Origin: a virus
Virus record (IMG/VR): IMGVR_UViG_3300046674_000084
Coordinates: 1 to 47,866 of that record
Strand: one strand, 5' to 3'
DNA: 47,866 nt
This document shows, piece by piece, positions 1-6,576 of this stretch; within the stretch, counting starts at the first letter, position 1, and every line of letters starts with the position of its first letter. The translations under genes were made by a program, and so were the position numbers. A model generated the notes under the pieces. That model searched no databases, was not told where the DNA came from, and saw only the letters and a program-made list of their open reading frames with translations.

Positions 1-423
1 GATTCCAGAATCGATTGACTCTAAATATCGCCTATCCCCCCCGGTAGTATTCTCCTATCGATAGGCTAGACCTATCTGCTATGTAGAACTATTAGAGATT
101 GCCTATCAACCTCGAGAGTTGCACCACTATTGTGCATATCCTCAACTACACCTAGGCTATAGCTCTACCTATGTAATAGGCTATGTATTACTACTGGATT
201 AATACTATGGATAACTAACTATGACTATCCTATGTATAGACCTATGTATATGGACTATGGTTACTAGCCTATAGACAGAGAGCTACACCTACAGAGGAGG
301 GATTAGGTACTAGGACTACTAGATAGGTAGAGCTAGGTTGTAGCCTAGCCTTACCCAAGGGACAATACTGGATCAATACTAATCAACTCCGGAACAACTC
401 CGGGTCAAATGCAATCTTTCTAC
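1..423. other. Non-coding region, candidate cos/packaging region (with 47641-47866)
   Basis: No credible gene is present. The stretch is AT-richer than the rest and very dense in CTA/TAG words: eight CCTAT copies (at 31, 54, 71, 102, 168, 229, 241, 269) and three ATAGG copies (61, 176, 323). If the molecule is circular, this region and 47641-47866 form about 650 bp of non-coding DNA between the leftward HNH gene and the leftward small terminase. In many siphoviruses cos lies next to terS, often with an HNH gene nearby. The packaging role is inferred from that position; cohesive ends cannot be identified here. Confidence 0.4.
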
Positions 424-723
424 CTACTCTATATTCCAATGATGACTAGGGTTAGTAGGCTGTCCATCCTTCCAGCCAGTACGTTCTACGTAACCTAGGT
501 CTATTACTGTCTTTCTCTTATGGCATGGAATACAGAGCAATTGCATATTAGTATCATCATTAGAACCACCATTCTCTAATGCGATAATGTGGTCTACTTC
601 CCCTTTCTCTACTGGGGTTTTACATTTGAAACAATGGTAGTTATCTCTTTCTCTAATACGTACCAATTGCTTCATTCTGGCAGAACCTAGGAGACGCTTA
701 CCGTAGTTGCCGGAATAGCTCAT
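424..723 (-). CDS. HNH endonuclease, packaging-associated type
   Basis: 99 aa protein with a complete zinc-binding HNH (beta-beta-alpha metal) motif: C31-x2-C34, the VDHI core with D44 and H45, N59, then C64-x2-C67-H68. A TAGGAG ribosome site lies just upstream of the ATG at 721-723. Small HNH proteins encoded beside terminases take part in DNA cleavage during packaging in several cos siphoviruses. This gene points leftward, and across a circular junction it would precede the small terminase, which fits that role. A homing endonuclease is the alternative, but the gene is free-standing and compact. The HNH fold is clear; the packaging role is inferred from position. Confidence 0.85.
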   Translation of the reverse strand: MSYSGNYGKRLLGSARMKQLVRIRERDNYHCFKCKTPVEKGEVDHIIALENGGSNDDTNMQLLCIPCHKRKTVIDLGYVERTGWKDGQPTNPSHHWNIE

Positions 724-848
724 GAAATCTCCTAGGTCAATTAATCAAAAGACATGCCTTCCACACGCCGGGGCTTTTTATCGAGGTTGCTTCTCCTAGT
801 CAGGTCACCGTCCAGTGTAGCGCCTACTTAATAAATGTAACAGGCTAC
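724..848. other. Short intergenic region between HNH and recombinase genes
   Basis: Holds the HNH ribosome binding site and, just past the recombinase stop on the minus strand, an imperfect stem (GTAGC-CT pairing with AG-GC-GCTAC, about 820-847) that could end the recombinase transcript. There is no clear U-tract, so a terminator is only a suggestion. No gene seen. Confidence 0.3.
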
Positions 849-1778
849 CTAGCTCCCTTGCTGGGCGGGCGTATCAGCGCTCCGGGCCTTCCACACGTCC
901 AAGTCAAGCAACCATTGCAGGGAGTCATAGCGGACGTACCCAAGGGCGTCTTTGAGGGCGGACAGGTCCAGCTTATCGGCCATCCGTCGTATTGCAATCT
1001 TTCGGAGGTCGTTAAAATCCGGTCCATTAAGTCCAAGCTTGGTACGGAGGCGAATAAAAGCCGTCTGGACTGTATTCTTGGGAGTATTGGGAAAGAGCGG
1101 GCCGGAATACTCTTTGCATCTACGCTTCAGCACAGAGCACGCACGCGGGGTAAGGGAGATAATCCGCGTATCCGATAGCTTGATAATCCCGGCTTTAAGG
1201 TCTACTTGCTCCGAGGTCAAATCAAGAATCTCTTGCTGGGTTAGTGCCGTGTCAAACGCCAATATAATAACGTCTTGCAAAACGCCATTAGCTAAGCCTT
1301 CCGACAGAGCAATAAGGTTCTCTTCCTCGTATGGCGTAACTGGCCGATACGGAAGGCCCTCACGAGAAGCGCACAAAGCTTTTACTGGGTTCTCTGCGAT
1401 AAGCACACCAAGATAACGCCGTGCGTGCTCTATCACGTCACACAGCGCCATTAGCTCCGGTTCTGACAGAGAGGGGAGAGAGTCCTTATCAATCTCCGAC
1501 AGAGCTACAGAGAGCAACCCAGCACAGCTAGTACGCACTTCCTCTGTCTGTGGTCCCGGATGATAGACGGCGTAGTCCTCTAGGGCCTCTCCTAGTGTGT
1601 ACTCGTGGGCCGGGGTTTCCTTCAGTGCCCGTAGCTCCGCGTCCTTCTCTGCGCGCCATGCCTCCGCCTCTTCCATCGTAGGGAAGGTCTTCTTGACGGG
1701 TCTAGCTGTGTCTACTCTGACTACAGCTTGGTAGCGGACCGTCCCGTCTTTCATATGTTTAACAACGATGTTAGGCAT
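849..1778 (-). CDS. Tyrosine recombinase/integrase-like protein with degenerate active site
   Basis: 309 aa with the outline of a phage integrase: an N-terminal Arm/AP2-like beta segment (about 1-50), a short core-binding region (about 60-130), and a C-terminal catalytic-fold region (about 140-300). Landmarks align with the family but the catalytic residues do not. The box I arginine (usual TGLRRGE) is replaced in TALTQQEILDL. Box II HDLRH reads NDLRK, keeping only the arginine. The usual GH before the nucleophile is GY, and the nucleophilic tyrosine aligns with leucine (SLQWLLDL). It probably cannot recombine DNA by the normal mechanism. A leftward promoter lies at 1823-1852. It may be a relic or a DNA-binding regulator; the plasmid module would make integration dispensable. 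Confidence 0.8.
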   Translation of the reverse strand: MPNIVVKHMKDGTVRYQAVVRVDTARPVKKTFPTMEEAEAWRAEKDAELRALKETPAHEYTLGEALEDYAVYHPGPQTEEVRTSCAGLLSVALSEIDKDSLPSLSEPELMALCDVIEHARRYLGVLIAENPVKALCASREGLPYRPVTPYEEENLIALSEGLANGVLQDVIILAFDTALTQQEILDLTSEQVDLKAGIIKLSDTRIISLTPRACSVLKRRCKEYSGPLFPNTPKNTVQTAFIRLRTKLGLNGPDFNDLRKIAIRRMADKLDLSALKDALGYVRYDSLQWLLDLDVWKARSADTPAQQGS

Positions 1779-1822
1779 GTGTTACCCGTAAGTGTGTTCT
1801 AGTAGTTTTTACTTCAAGTACG

Positions 1823-1852
1823 TTTATAGCATGGGTACAACGATAGCGTCAA
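1823..1852 (-). promoter_or_regulatory. Leftward sigma70-like promoter of the recombinase gene, TGTACCC family
   Basis: Read on the minus strand: TTGACG, 18 bp spacer, TATAAA. TGTACCC occupies spacer positions 8-14 (GGGTACA at 1833-1839 on the plus strand), exactly as in the rightward family members. Transcription would begin about 35-40 nt upstream of the recombinase ATG. Confidence 0.6.
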
Positions 1853-1959
1853 TGTTCGGGCAGACTGTCCACTATGTCTAAGCTAAGCGATAACGGTAAC
1901 TTGTTCCTAACTCCATTCCTTCAGCGAGGGTTAGCCCTAGGTAGACACTTCCCGTACTG

Positions 1960-2009
1960 TTGCGCGGGAAATACACATACAAATTAACGTAACCGTTTGC
2001 GCGAAAATA
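1960..2009. repeat. Direct repeat TTGCGCG(G/A)GAAATA-like
   Basis: TTGCGCGGGAAATA at 1960-1973 recurs as TTGCGCGAAAATA at 1997-2009, a 37 bp period. It could be a paired protein-binding site in the divergent control region. Function unknown. Confidence 0.4.
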
Positions 2010-2214
2010 GGGCCGGGGCGCTTGACTAATCCACACGTACGACACACAGAACACGACCTTACGCGCTCCCAGCCCAGCGAAATGTTTCTCTAAAGGTTCT
2101 TAAACGCCCATTCAAAAAACAATTGCTCTGTAAGTGGATGTAACCAATAATCCGTTTCGTTGTAGGACGAAAGACAGGAAGTACAGAGGTTGTGCGGGGT
2201 AGCAAACAAAGACG

Positions 2215-2243
2215 TTGACAGAGTATGTGTACTCCCGTACATT
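2215..2243 (+). promoter_or_regulatory. Rightward sigma70-like promoter, variant member of TGTACCC family
   Basis: TTGACA (2215-2220), 17 bp spacer, TACATT (2238-2243). The spacer contains TGTACTCCC, the family motif with one extra T, starting at the same spacer position as TGTACCC in the other promoters. Confidence 0.5.
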
Positions 2244-2346
2244 CCGTCTTGCCGGTTGCGGAACAAGCCGACCGGTAGAAGTTGCAGGGGAAGTAACAGC
2301 AAGTTTCACGGGTACAAAGAAAGTGTGTATGTGCGGTAACAAACGC

Positions 2347-2375
2347 TTGACACACGAAATGTACCCGGTTAAAGT
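2347..2375 (+). promoter_or_regulatory. Rightward sigma70-like promoter, TGTACCC family
   Basis: TTGACA (2347-2352), 17 bp spacer with TGTACCC at 2360-2366, and TAAAGT (2370-2375). Transcription would start near 2382, about 300 nt before the first gene. It is the best candidate for the immediate-early promoter of the rightward block. Confidence 0.6.
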
Positions 2376-2414
2376 GGAGTCTCAGTAGCAAACAGCAGCA
2401 AAAACGGTCTACAG

Positions 2415-2437
2415 CCGGGGACCATAAACCCGGTTTT
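2415..2437 (+). terminator. Weak intrinsic terminator or attenuator in the leader
   Basis: CCGGG (2415-2419) pairs with CCCGG (2429-2433) across a 9 nt loop and is followed by TTTT. It lies about 30 nt into the transcript predicted from the 2347 promoter. Confidence 0.4.
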
Positions 2438-2600
2438 CAAAAATGCTACTAAGAAGCCCCGAGGGAAGTTGAGCTAAGGGGAAACAAGGTAGCGGCGCTA
2501 GATTAGTAGATAGTCCTCGCATCAAGAAGACTAGCGCCTTGGCAAGTATCGTATGTAGACACACCGTCTCCCGAGCTACCAAGTAAAGACGAATTCCCAC

Positions 2601-2656
2601 AGGGGCCGCACTGGCCCCTAACACAAGGGCCTTCCAGACCACCGGAGGGCCTTTTT
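2601..2656 (+). terminator. Double hairpin with intrinsic terminator before the early block
   Basis: A 7 bp hairpin (AGGGGCC 2601-2607 with GGCCCCT 2613-2619) is followed by a second stem (2625-2635 with 2644-2653, about 10 pairs with one bulge) leading into TTTTT at 2652-2656. The second is a good Rho-independent terminator only 30 bp before the first rightward gene. Confidence 0.65.
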
Positions 2657-2686
2657 GTTATTGGGTCCAACTCAGGAAACAACCAC

Positions 2687-3085
2687 ATGACACGCACAGA
2701 ACGCCGTAAGCAATACTTCGACCAAGCCAAGCAAGTAGCGGTTGCGACGTTCAACCGGGAACGCAAGGCAATAGCCGCAGATAAAGACGCTGTGTACGCC
2801 ACGAACGTAAGCGAGCTTTCCCGGGCAGCAAACCAGATAGGCGTTATCAGGAATGACCGCCTAGTTATCCCTAAAGGCCCGATTCGAAAGGGCATGCAAG
2901 TAGGGATGACGCAAAGCACAGATTACGAGGGCCGCAGCATGACGCGGAGCGAGCGCGAAGCTAACCGCGTTGAAGCCCTCAAAAACTCCAAGCCGTTTAG
3001 TAGTACTAGCAGACCTCTTAACGCCGTACACGTAGCGGGCCACAGCGGCACGCGCGCCCACATCGACCAACGCACACCCTTTTAA
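2687..3085 (+). CDS. Hypothetical protein, first gene of the early block
   Basis: 132 aa, strongly basic and hydrophilic, with no recognised domain. The N-terminal third (MTRTERRKQYFDQAK...) is likely helical and Arg/Lys-rich, and the C-terminal half is Ser/Arg-rich and probably disordered. An AGGAAAC ribosome site precedes the ATG. It follows directly after a strong terminator, so it is expressed only by read-through or by a promoter I could not define. The immediate-early position suggests a host-takeover or regulatory role, but nothing in the sequence shows which. Confidence 0.75.
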   Translation: MTRTERRKQYFDQAKQVAVATFNRERKAIAADKDAVYATNVSELSRAANQIGVIRNDRLVIPKGPIRKGMQVGMTQSTDYEGRSMTRSEREANRVEALKNSKPFSSTSRPLNAVHVAGHSGTRAHIDQRTPF

Positions 3086-3087
3086 AC

Positions 3088-3336
3088 ATGCCCGCATACA
3101 AAGCGCTTCACATTACTAGCCGCAACGTGTCACAAGAAGTAGCTGCGCGGGCTTGCCTGACTCACTGTGGATTTCGTAGCCACAAAGACTACATGACACA
3201 AGACAACCGGGCCTACACGCTTACCGCGTTCGTGTCCTCCGCCGCTGATATGGCCGAATCCATCGAAGCGCTGCGTGCTTTGCTCCCGCTGGACTGCGTT
3301 GTAGCAGTCTCCAACCAATCTTTTATGAGTAACTAA
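3088..3336 (+). CDS. Hypothetical small protein
   Basis: 82 aa, starting 2 bp after the preceding stop, so probably translationally coupled. It contains beta-alpha alternation (YKALHITSRN..., AYTLTAFVSSAADMAESIEALRALLPLDCVVAVS) suggesting a small ferredoxin-like fold. No family recognised. Confidence 0.7.
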   Translation: MPAYKALHITSRNVSQEVAARACLTHCGFRSHKDYMTQDNRAYTLTAFVSSAADMAESIEALRALLPLDCVVAVSNQSFMSN

Positions 3337-3338
3337 CC

Positions 3339-3524
3339 ATGCGACGAACCCTTACTACCGGCCGACTCTCAACCCCGGGGCCACAGTACCAGACGCTACC
3401 TAAACGCCAATTGTCGCCAGCCGACCGCGAACTACGCGACCGCATCCGGGCCGCCTTCCGCCGCAAGCCTGAATACAGCGGTATCCCCAGCGCTACCAGC
3501 GCTTCAAGTCACAAGTATTTTTAA
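3339..3524 (+). CDS. Hypothetical small basic protein
   Basis: 61 aa, rich in Arg, Pro and Ser, starting 2 bp after the previous stop. A short predicted helix (SPADRELRDRIRAAFRRK) is the only structured part visible. No family recognised. Confidence 0.6.
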   Translation: MRRTLTTGRLSTPGPQYQTLPKRQLSPADRELRDRIRAAFRRKPEYSGIPSATSASSHKYF

Positions 3525-3550
3525 TTAGTACTACACCGGAACATGACAGC

Positions 3551-3712
3551 ATGAAAACGCAACGATTCGACACGGACACCGAGTACGCAACGCTGGATGA
3601 CTCGAAGCACAAACGCCAAGCGCGACAGCAGCGCAAGCGGGTAGAGCGCGAGCAACGCGAGGCCCGGTACGACGAAGACGAGCGCACGAACCGCCGCAAG
3701 TTCAAACACTAA
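3551..3712 (+). CDS. Hypothetical very small charged protein
   Basis: 53 aa starting MKTQRFDTDTEY and composed mostly of Arg, Lys, Glu and Asp in one long predicted helix (KHKRQARQQRKRVEREQREARYDEDE). It sits between two coding genes on the same strand and fills the gap with matching spacing; the upstream CACCGGAACATGAC is a weak ribosome site. Probably real; function unknown. Confidence 0.55.
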   Translation: MKTQRFDTDTEYATLDDSKHKRQARQQRKRVEREQREARYDEDERTNRRKFKH

Positions 3713-3726
3713 CCACGAGGTACAGA

Positions 3727-4107
3727 ATGTTTAAGCCTAACGATATGGTCCGCGTCACACGCAGCAACTACATGCACGGCACGCAACCGGGAGACATTGG
3801 CTATGTGTCCAACCCGGGCGAACGGACTACGCTTGTCAAGATGCACACGGGCACGTTTGCCGGGAAGTTCCGCGTTATCAGCAATAGCCGGTTGGAGTTG
3901 CGCCACTTGGAAGACGCAACGCCCAAGACGCCCAGCGTTCCCGAAGTAGACCCGCAAGACCACGTACGCATTATCTTTGGCGGCACGGTGACGGGCGAAC
4001 TTAAACACGCCTCCGCAACCGCCGCCGCCCGCTGGCTTGTAGACGAAGACCTACACGGTTCATTCGAGCTTGTCCGCTGTACCTCGCTTGGCAAATTCAC
4101 GCTTTAA
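3727..4107 (+). CDS. Hypothetical protein with SH3-like N-terminal half
   Basis: 126 aa. Residues about 1-60 (FKPNDMVRVTRSN..., TTLVKMHTGTF, KFRVISNSRLEL) look like a small beta-barrel of KOW/SH3 type. Residues 80-126 form a second small beta-alpha segment. A possible nucleic-acid or protein-binding early protein; no family assigned. Confidence 0.7.
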   Translation: MFKPNDMVRVTRSNYMHGTQPGDIGYVSNPGERTTLVKMHTGTFAGKFRVISNSRLELRHLEDATPKTPSVPEVDPQDHVRIIFGGTVTGELKHASATAAARWLVDEDLHGSFELVRCTSLGKFTL

Positions 4108-4140
4108 TTTCACTCCACACAACTTAAAGGAAACCACACC

Positions 4141-4518
4141 ATGACGAACGCTACCCAAATCTCCGCCATCGAAAAGCAAGAAGCCGTTGTAGCCGCAGCT
4201 ATCGCCAAGCTGGACAAGCTGCGTAAGCAAGAGTCCGCCGCCGCCCTTATCGCCAACGTGCAAGCCGGGGACGTGATTACGTTCGTCTTCGGTCGCAAGG
4301 CTGGCCGTGCTGAATTCACGGGCGAAGTTCGCAGCGTGACCGACACGGACAAGGGCCGCGTTATCCGCGTGATTAAGGGCGCGGGCTTGGACGAGGAAAT
4401 CGTTTCGATTCGTCCGGGCGATATCGTAGGCAAGGGCGTAGTTAGCCGGGGTGACGTTGCGGAACCGACCGCACAGCCGCAAGCCGCCAACGATGACCCG
4501 CTCGCAGCATTGCAATAA
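4141..4518 (+). CDS. Hypothetical protein with SSB-like acidic C-terminal tail
   Basis: 125 aa. An N-terminal helix (about 5-40, KQEAVVAAAIAKLDKLRKQE) precedes a beta-rich KOW/SH3-like core (about 42-100), a flexible linker, and the terminal residues ANDDPLAALQ. That tail is nearly identical to the end of the probable ssDNA-binding protein at 12169-12993 (ANDDPLSSMG), so both may dock on the same replication partner. The ribosome site AAAGGAAA is good. The nucleic-acid role is inferred from fold impression and tail only. Confidence 0.75.
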   Translation: MTNATQISAIEKQEAVVAAAIAKLDKLRKQESAAALIANVQAGDVITFVFGRKAGRAEFTGEVRSVTDTDKGRVIRVIKGAGLDEEIVSIRPGDIVGKGVVSRGDVAEPTAQPQAANDDPLAALQ

Positions 4519-4562
4519 GTAGCACCGCAGCAAACCACACTAACTGACTTGGAGTACACAGC

Positions 4563-4799
4563 ATGGCAAACGCAACGCAGAAAGAATACGTCGTCAAAGA
4601 GGTAACGCTTGAAATGACGGAAGTTGAAGCTAACTTTCTGGCGGACTTGCTCCGCCTCGTATCAGGTAACCGGGACGCAAGCCGCCGCCGCCATGCGGAC
4701 GCGATGATTGAGGCTATGCGCGTACTGGGTATCGTTGGCTACGGTCCACACGACATAGCTACAGACTACGACGTACGTTTCCTCAGCCCCGACGCCTAA
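4563..4799 (+). CDS. Hypothetical protein, paralogue of the next gene
   Basis: 78 aa with pattern VTLEMTEVEANFLADLLRLVSGN-x3-SRRRHADAMIEAMRVLGI. The following gene (4821-5051) has the same beta-helix-helix layout with TSRRRLTDNVADALYGVGF, so the two arose by tandem duplication. Proteins of this outline are frequent unknowns in phages. Function not known. Confidence 0.75.
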   Translation: MANATQKEYVVKEVTLEMTEVEANFLADLLRLVSGNRDASRRRHADAMIEAMRVLGIVGYGPHDIATDYDVRFLSPDA

Positions 4800-4820
4800 C
4801 AATTAGGAGTACACCGCAAC

Positions 4821-5051
4821 ATGGCTATTGCTACCAGACTGACAACCGCCGTAACTGTCCTCTACCTGAGCAACGAGGAAGCGCAAGTACTTTGCGACAT
4901 TGCCTCACGCGTTGGAGGTTGCCCGGATACGTCCCGCCGCCGCCTGACGGACAACGTAGCGGACGCGCTGTACGGCGTTGGCTTCCGCTTCACGGACTCT
5001 ACAGACCTTGCGGACGGATTGTCCCGCCTGTACTTCGAGGACCGCACGTAA
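4821..5051 (+). CDS. Hypothetical protein, paralogue of the previous gene
   Basis: 76 aa and alignable end to end with the product of 4563-4799 through the E-A-x2-L, SRRR and ADA.x.GxG positions. A TTAGGAG ribosome site precedes the ATG. Its stop overlaps the next start (TAATG), indicating coupling. Confidence 0.75.
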   Translation: MAIATRLTTAVTVLYLSNEEAQVLCDIASRVGGCPDTSRRRLTDNVADALYGVGFRFTDSTDLADGLSRLYFEDRT

Positions 5052-5248
5052 TGGACAACTTCTACATTTGCGACAACCAAGGCAACGCCCGGGGACACCG
5101 TAGCGGGTATCCAACGCGAGAGTCCGCCGTACGCGGGCTGGACACGGACATAGACGCTAACCCAGCGTATCCGTATGAGTTCCCTTTTACCGTGCGCGAC
5201 AGCCAAAACGAGATTGTCCACACGCTTCCCCTTTCAGCTAGGAGCTAA
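5051..5248 (+). CDS. Hypothetical small protein
   Basis: 65 aa beginning MDNFYICDNQGNARG. Its ATG overlaps the preceding TAA, which supports this start over an in-frame upstream ATG. It has several beta-strand-like segments and acidic stretches. No family recognised. Confidence 0.65.
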   Translation: MDNFYICDNQGNARGHRSGYPTRESAVRGLDTDIDANPAYPYEFPFTVRDSQNEIVHTLPLSARS

Positions 5249-5252
5249 CCGC

Positions 5253-5642
5253 ATGTACGCCACTTTCCCGTTTGTGTGTGACTTTGCAATGGCCGGTATC
5301 CGTCAAGCGTTGCGCAACCGCCGCGCCCGGAAGCTGGCCCGCGAAATTGCGGAGGTTAAGGGGCTGGCCGACAGCTACGACAAAGAGCGCGCCGCGCTTC
5401 TGAAAGAGGCCGCCGACCACTACCGGACCCGCGATATGTACCGGGCCGCCGCGCGTGACCTTGTGGCCCGGGACGGCGAGGTCACTTGTTATGCCGTGGA
5501 CGCGTACTACATCGCGGAAGACGCGGGTATCTGGTACGACGCATGCCACGAGCGGGCAGAGGACGCCGCCGACAACCACGCCAACGCAATGTACCTCCTC
5601 GAAGTGCTGGAAGACGAGCTACACGACTTGACTATTGACTAA
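5253..5642 (+). CDS. Hypothetical helical protein
   Basis: 129 aa, mainly alpha-helical with long charged heptad-like segments (RRARKLAREIAEVKGLADSYDKERAALLKEAADHY and the acidic C-terminus). The ATG at 5253 is chosen because TAGGAG lies about 9 nt upstream; an upstream in-frame ATG inside the previous gene lacks one. Probably a coiled-coil protein; function unknown. Confidence 0.7.
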   Translation: MYATFPFVCDFAMAGIRQALRNRRARKLAREIAEVKGLADSYDKERAALLKEAADHYRTRDMYRAAARDLVARDGEVTCYAVDAYYIAEDAGIWYDACHERAEDAADNHANAMYLLEVLEDELHDLTID

Positions 5643-5656
5643 CCCTAGGAGCGCGC

Positions 5657-6472
5657 ATGGAATCACGGGACTGGCTGAAGCATGCGCAAGCGCTCCCGGA
5701 AGGGGTAACCCGCAAGATTGCGCATGATTGCGGCGGCGGGGAACCTCTCCAAATCAACCACAAGAAAGAGGGCTGGGGCGCGTATTGCCATCGTTGCGGA
5801 TACAAAGGCTTCGAACGCCGCCCCGCTGAAAACCTCGCAGAGAAGCTAGCCCGCCTAGCGCGTATGAAGGCCGTAGAAGAGGCCGTAGAGACGGACCCTA
5901 CGCCGCCCCTTCCCGCTGTCTACGAGCCGCAAGGCTGGCCTCTGGACGCGCGGGTATGGCTTTATAAGGCGGGTATCAGCAACGCAGAGATTGAGGCCCT
6001 TGGGTTCTACTGGAATCCGGACCTTCAACGCGTCGTTATGCCGGTCTACAACAGCGCGGGCGTACCCGTGTACTACCAAGCGCGCACGCTGGACAAGACC
6101 AACCCAAAGAAGTACCTGAACCCGTCAGTAGATAAGACGCGCCTGATAGTGCGCTACGGGGACGGACCCGCGACAGTCCTAACGGAAGACATGCTTAGCG
6201 CCTACAAGGTTAGCCGTGTGGGCGTAGCTGGATTGTCGCTACTAGGTACGACACTAAACGACAACACGCTAACGGAGCTAATCCGAGCATGTAAGCCCGT
6301 GTACGTAGCGCTGGACCCGGACCACGCGGGGCGCACTGCCGCCGCAGAGATTATGCGGAAGCTGAGGGCCTATAACGTGACGTGTGTAGACGCTAAGTTC
6401 CCGCGTGACCCTAAGTTACTCAACAGAGAGGAGATAAGCGCTTGTCTGAATCTGAACGCATCAAAGAGCTAG
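5657..6472 (+). CDS. DNA primase, zinc-finger plus TOPRIM
   Basis: 271 aa. The N-terminal zinc-binding domain shows H23-x-C25 and C44-x2-C47, as in the T7 gp4 primase half. The central-to-C-terminal TOPRIM core has the conserved glutamate in VLTEDMLSA (E177) and the metal-binding DPDHAG (D220, D222). It synthesises RNA primers for lagging-strand replication. In T7 primase and helicase are one polypeptide; here they are separate genes with a 44-residue reading frame between them. The primase end overlaps that small frame. Assignment is firm from motifs. Confidence 0.9.
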   Translation: MESRDWLKHAQALPEGVTRKIAHDCGGGEPLQINHKKEGWGAYCHRCGYKGFERRPAENLAEKLARLARMKAVEEAVETDPTPPLPAVYEPQGWPLDARVWLYKAGISNAEIEALGFYWNPDLQRVVMPVYNSAGVPVYYQARTLDKTNPKKYLNPSVDKTRLIVRYGDGPATVLTEDMLSAYKVSRVGVAGLSLLGTTLNDNTLTELIRACKPVYVALDPDHAGRTAAAEIMRKLRAYNVTCVDAKFPRDPKLLNREEISACLNLNASKS

Positions 6473-6576
6473 AGCAACAGGTTAAAGACTTGCGTGCGGA
6501 GCTTAGAAAGTATCAACCCGCCGGGGCGAAGGTCAACGGCGAAATCCTCTACCACAAGCGGAAGGTATCCCAGTGA
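6442..6576 (+). CDS. Small coiled-coil protein between primase and helicase
   Basis: 44 aa starting from TTG at 6442 with a good AGGAG site 8 nt upstream. It overlaps the primase 3' end by 31 bp and ends in TGA overlapping the helicase GTG. The sequence opens with a clear heptad helix (SESERIKELEQQVKDLRAELRKY). Given its place, it could help tie the separate primase and helicase together. That role is inference; the open frame and ribosome site are visible. Confidence 0.55.
   Translation: MSESERIKELEQQVKDLRAELRKYQPAGAKVNGEILYHKRKVSQ

Larger units (their letters stand above)
2382..2662 (+). ncRNA. Candidate terminated leader or small RNA upstream of the early block
   Basis: The stretch lies between the promoter at 2347-2375 and a strong intrinsic terminator ending at about 2656, has no gene, and contains three hairpins. 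It could be a stable small RNA, or a leader whose terminators must be overcome by antitermination before 2687 and downstream are expressed. Both options are inferred from the promoter/terminator arrangement. Confidence 0.4.
1779..2686. other. 908 bp regulatory intergenic region
   Basis: No supportable gene; the open frames here lack ribosome sites and family features. It contains the leftward recombinase promoter (1823-1852), two rightward promoters (2215-2243, 2347-2375), a direct repeat TTGCGCG followed by A-rich sequence (1960-1973 and 1997-2009), a GGGTACA/TGTACCC inverted pair (2310-2316 and 2360-2366), and three hairpins between 2415 and 2656. It separates leftward packaging-side genes from the rightward early block and is the likely decision region for early transcription. 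Confidence 0.6.

Noticed and set aside
2022-2050. TTGACT as another rightward promoter
   Set aside because: No acceptable -10 at 16-18 bp and no TGTACCC element at the family position.
2059-2642. Several overlapping leftward open frames of 70-138 codons in the regulatory region
   Set aside because: No ribosome binding sites, no family features, Cys/Ser/Phe-rich composition unlike the real genes, and they run against two promoters and terminators of the other strand.
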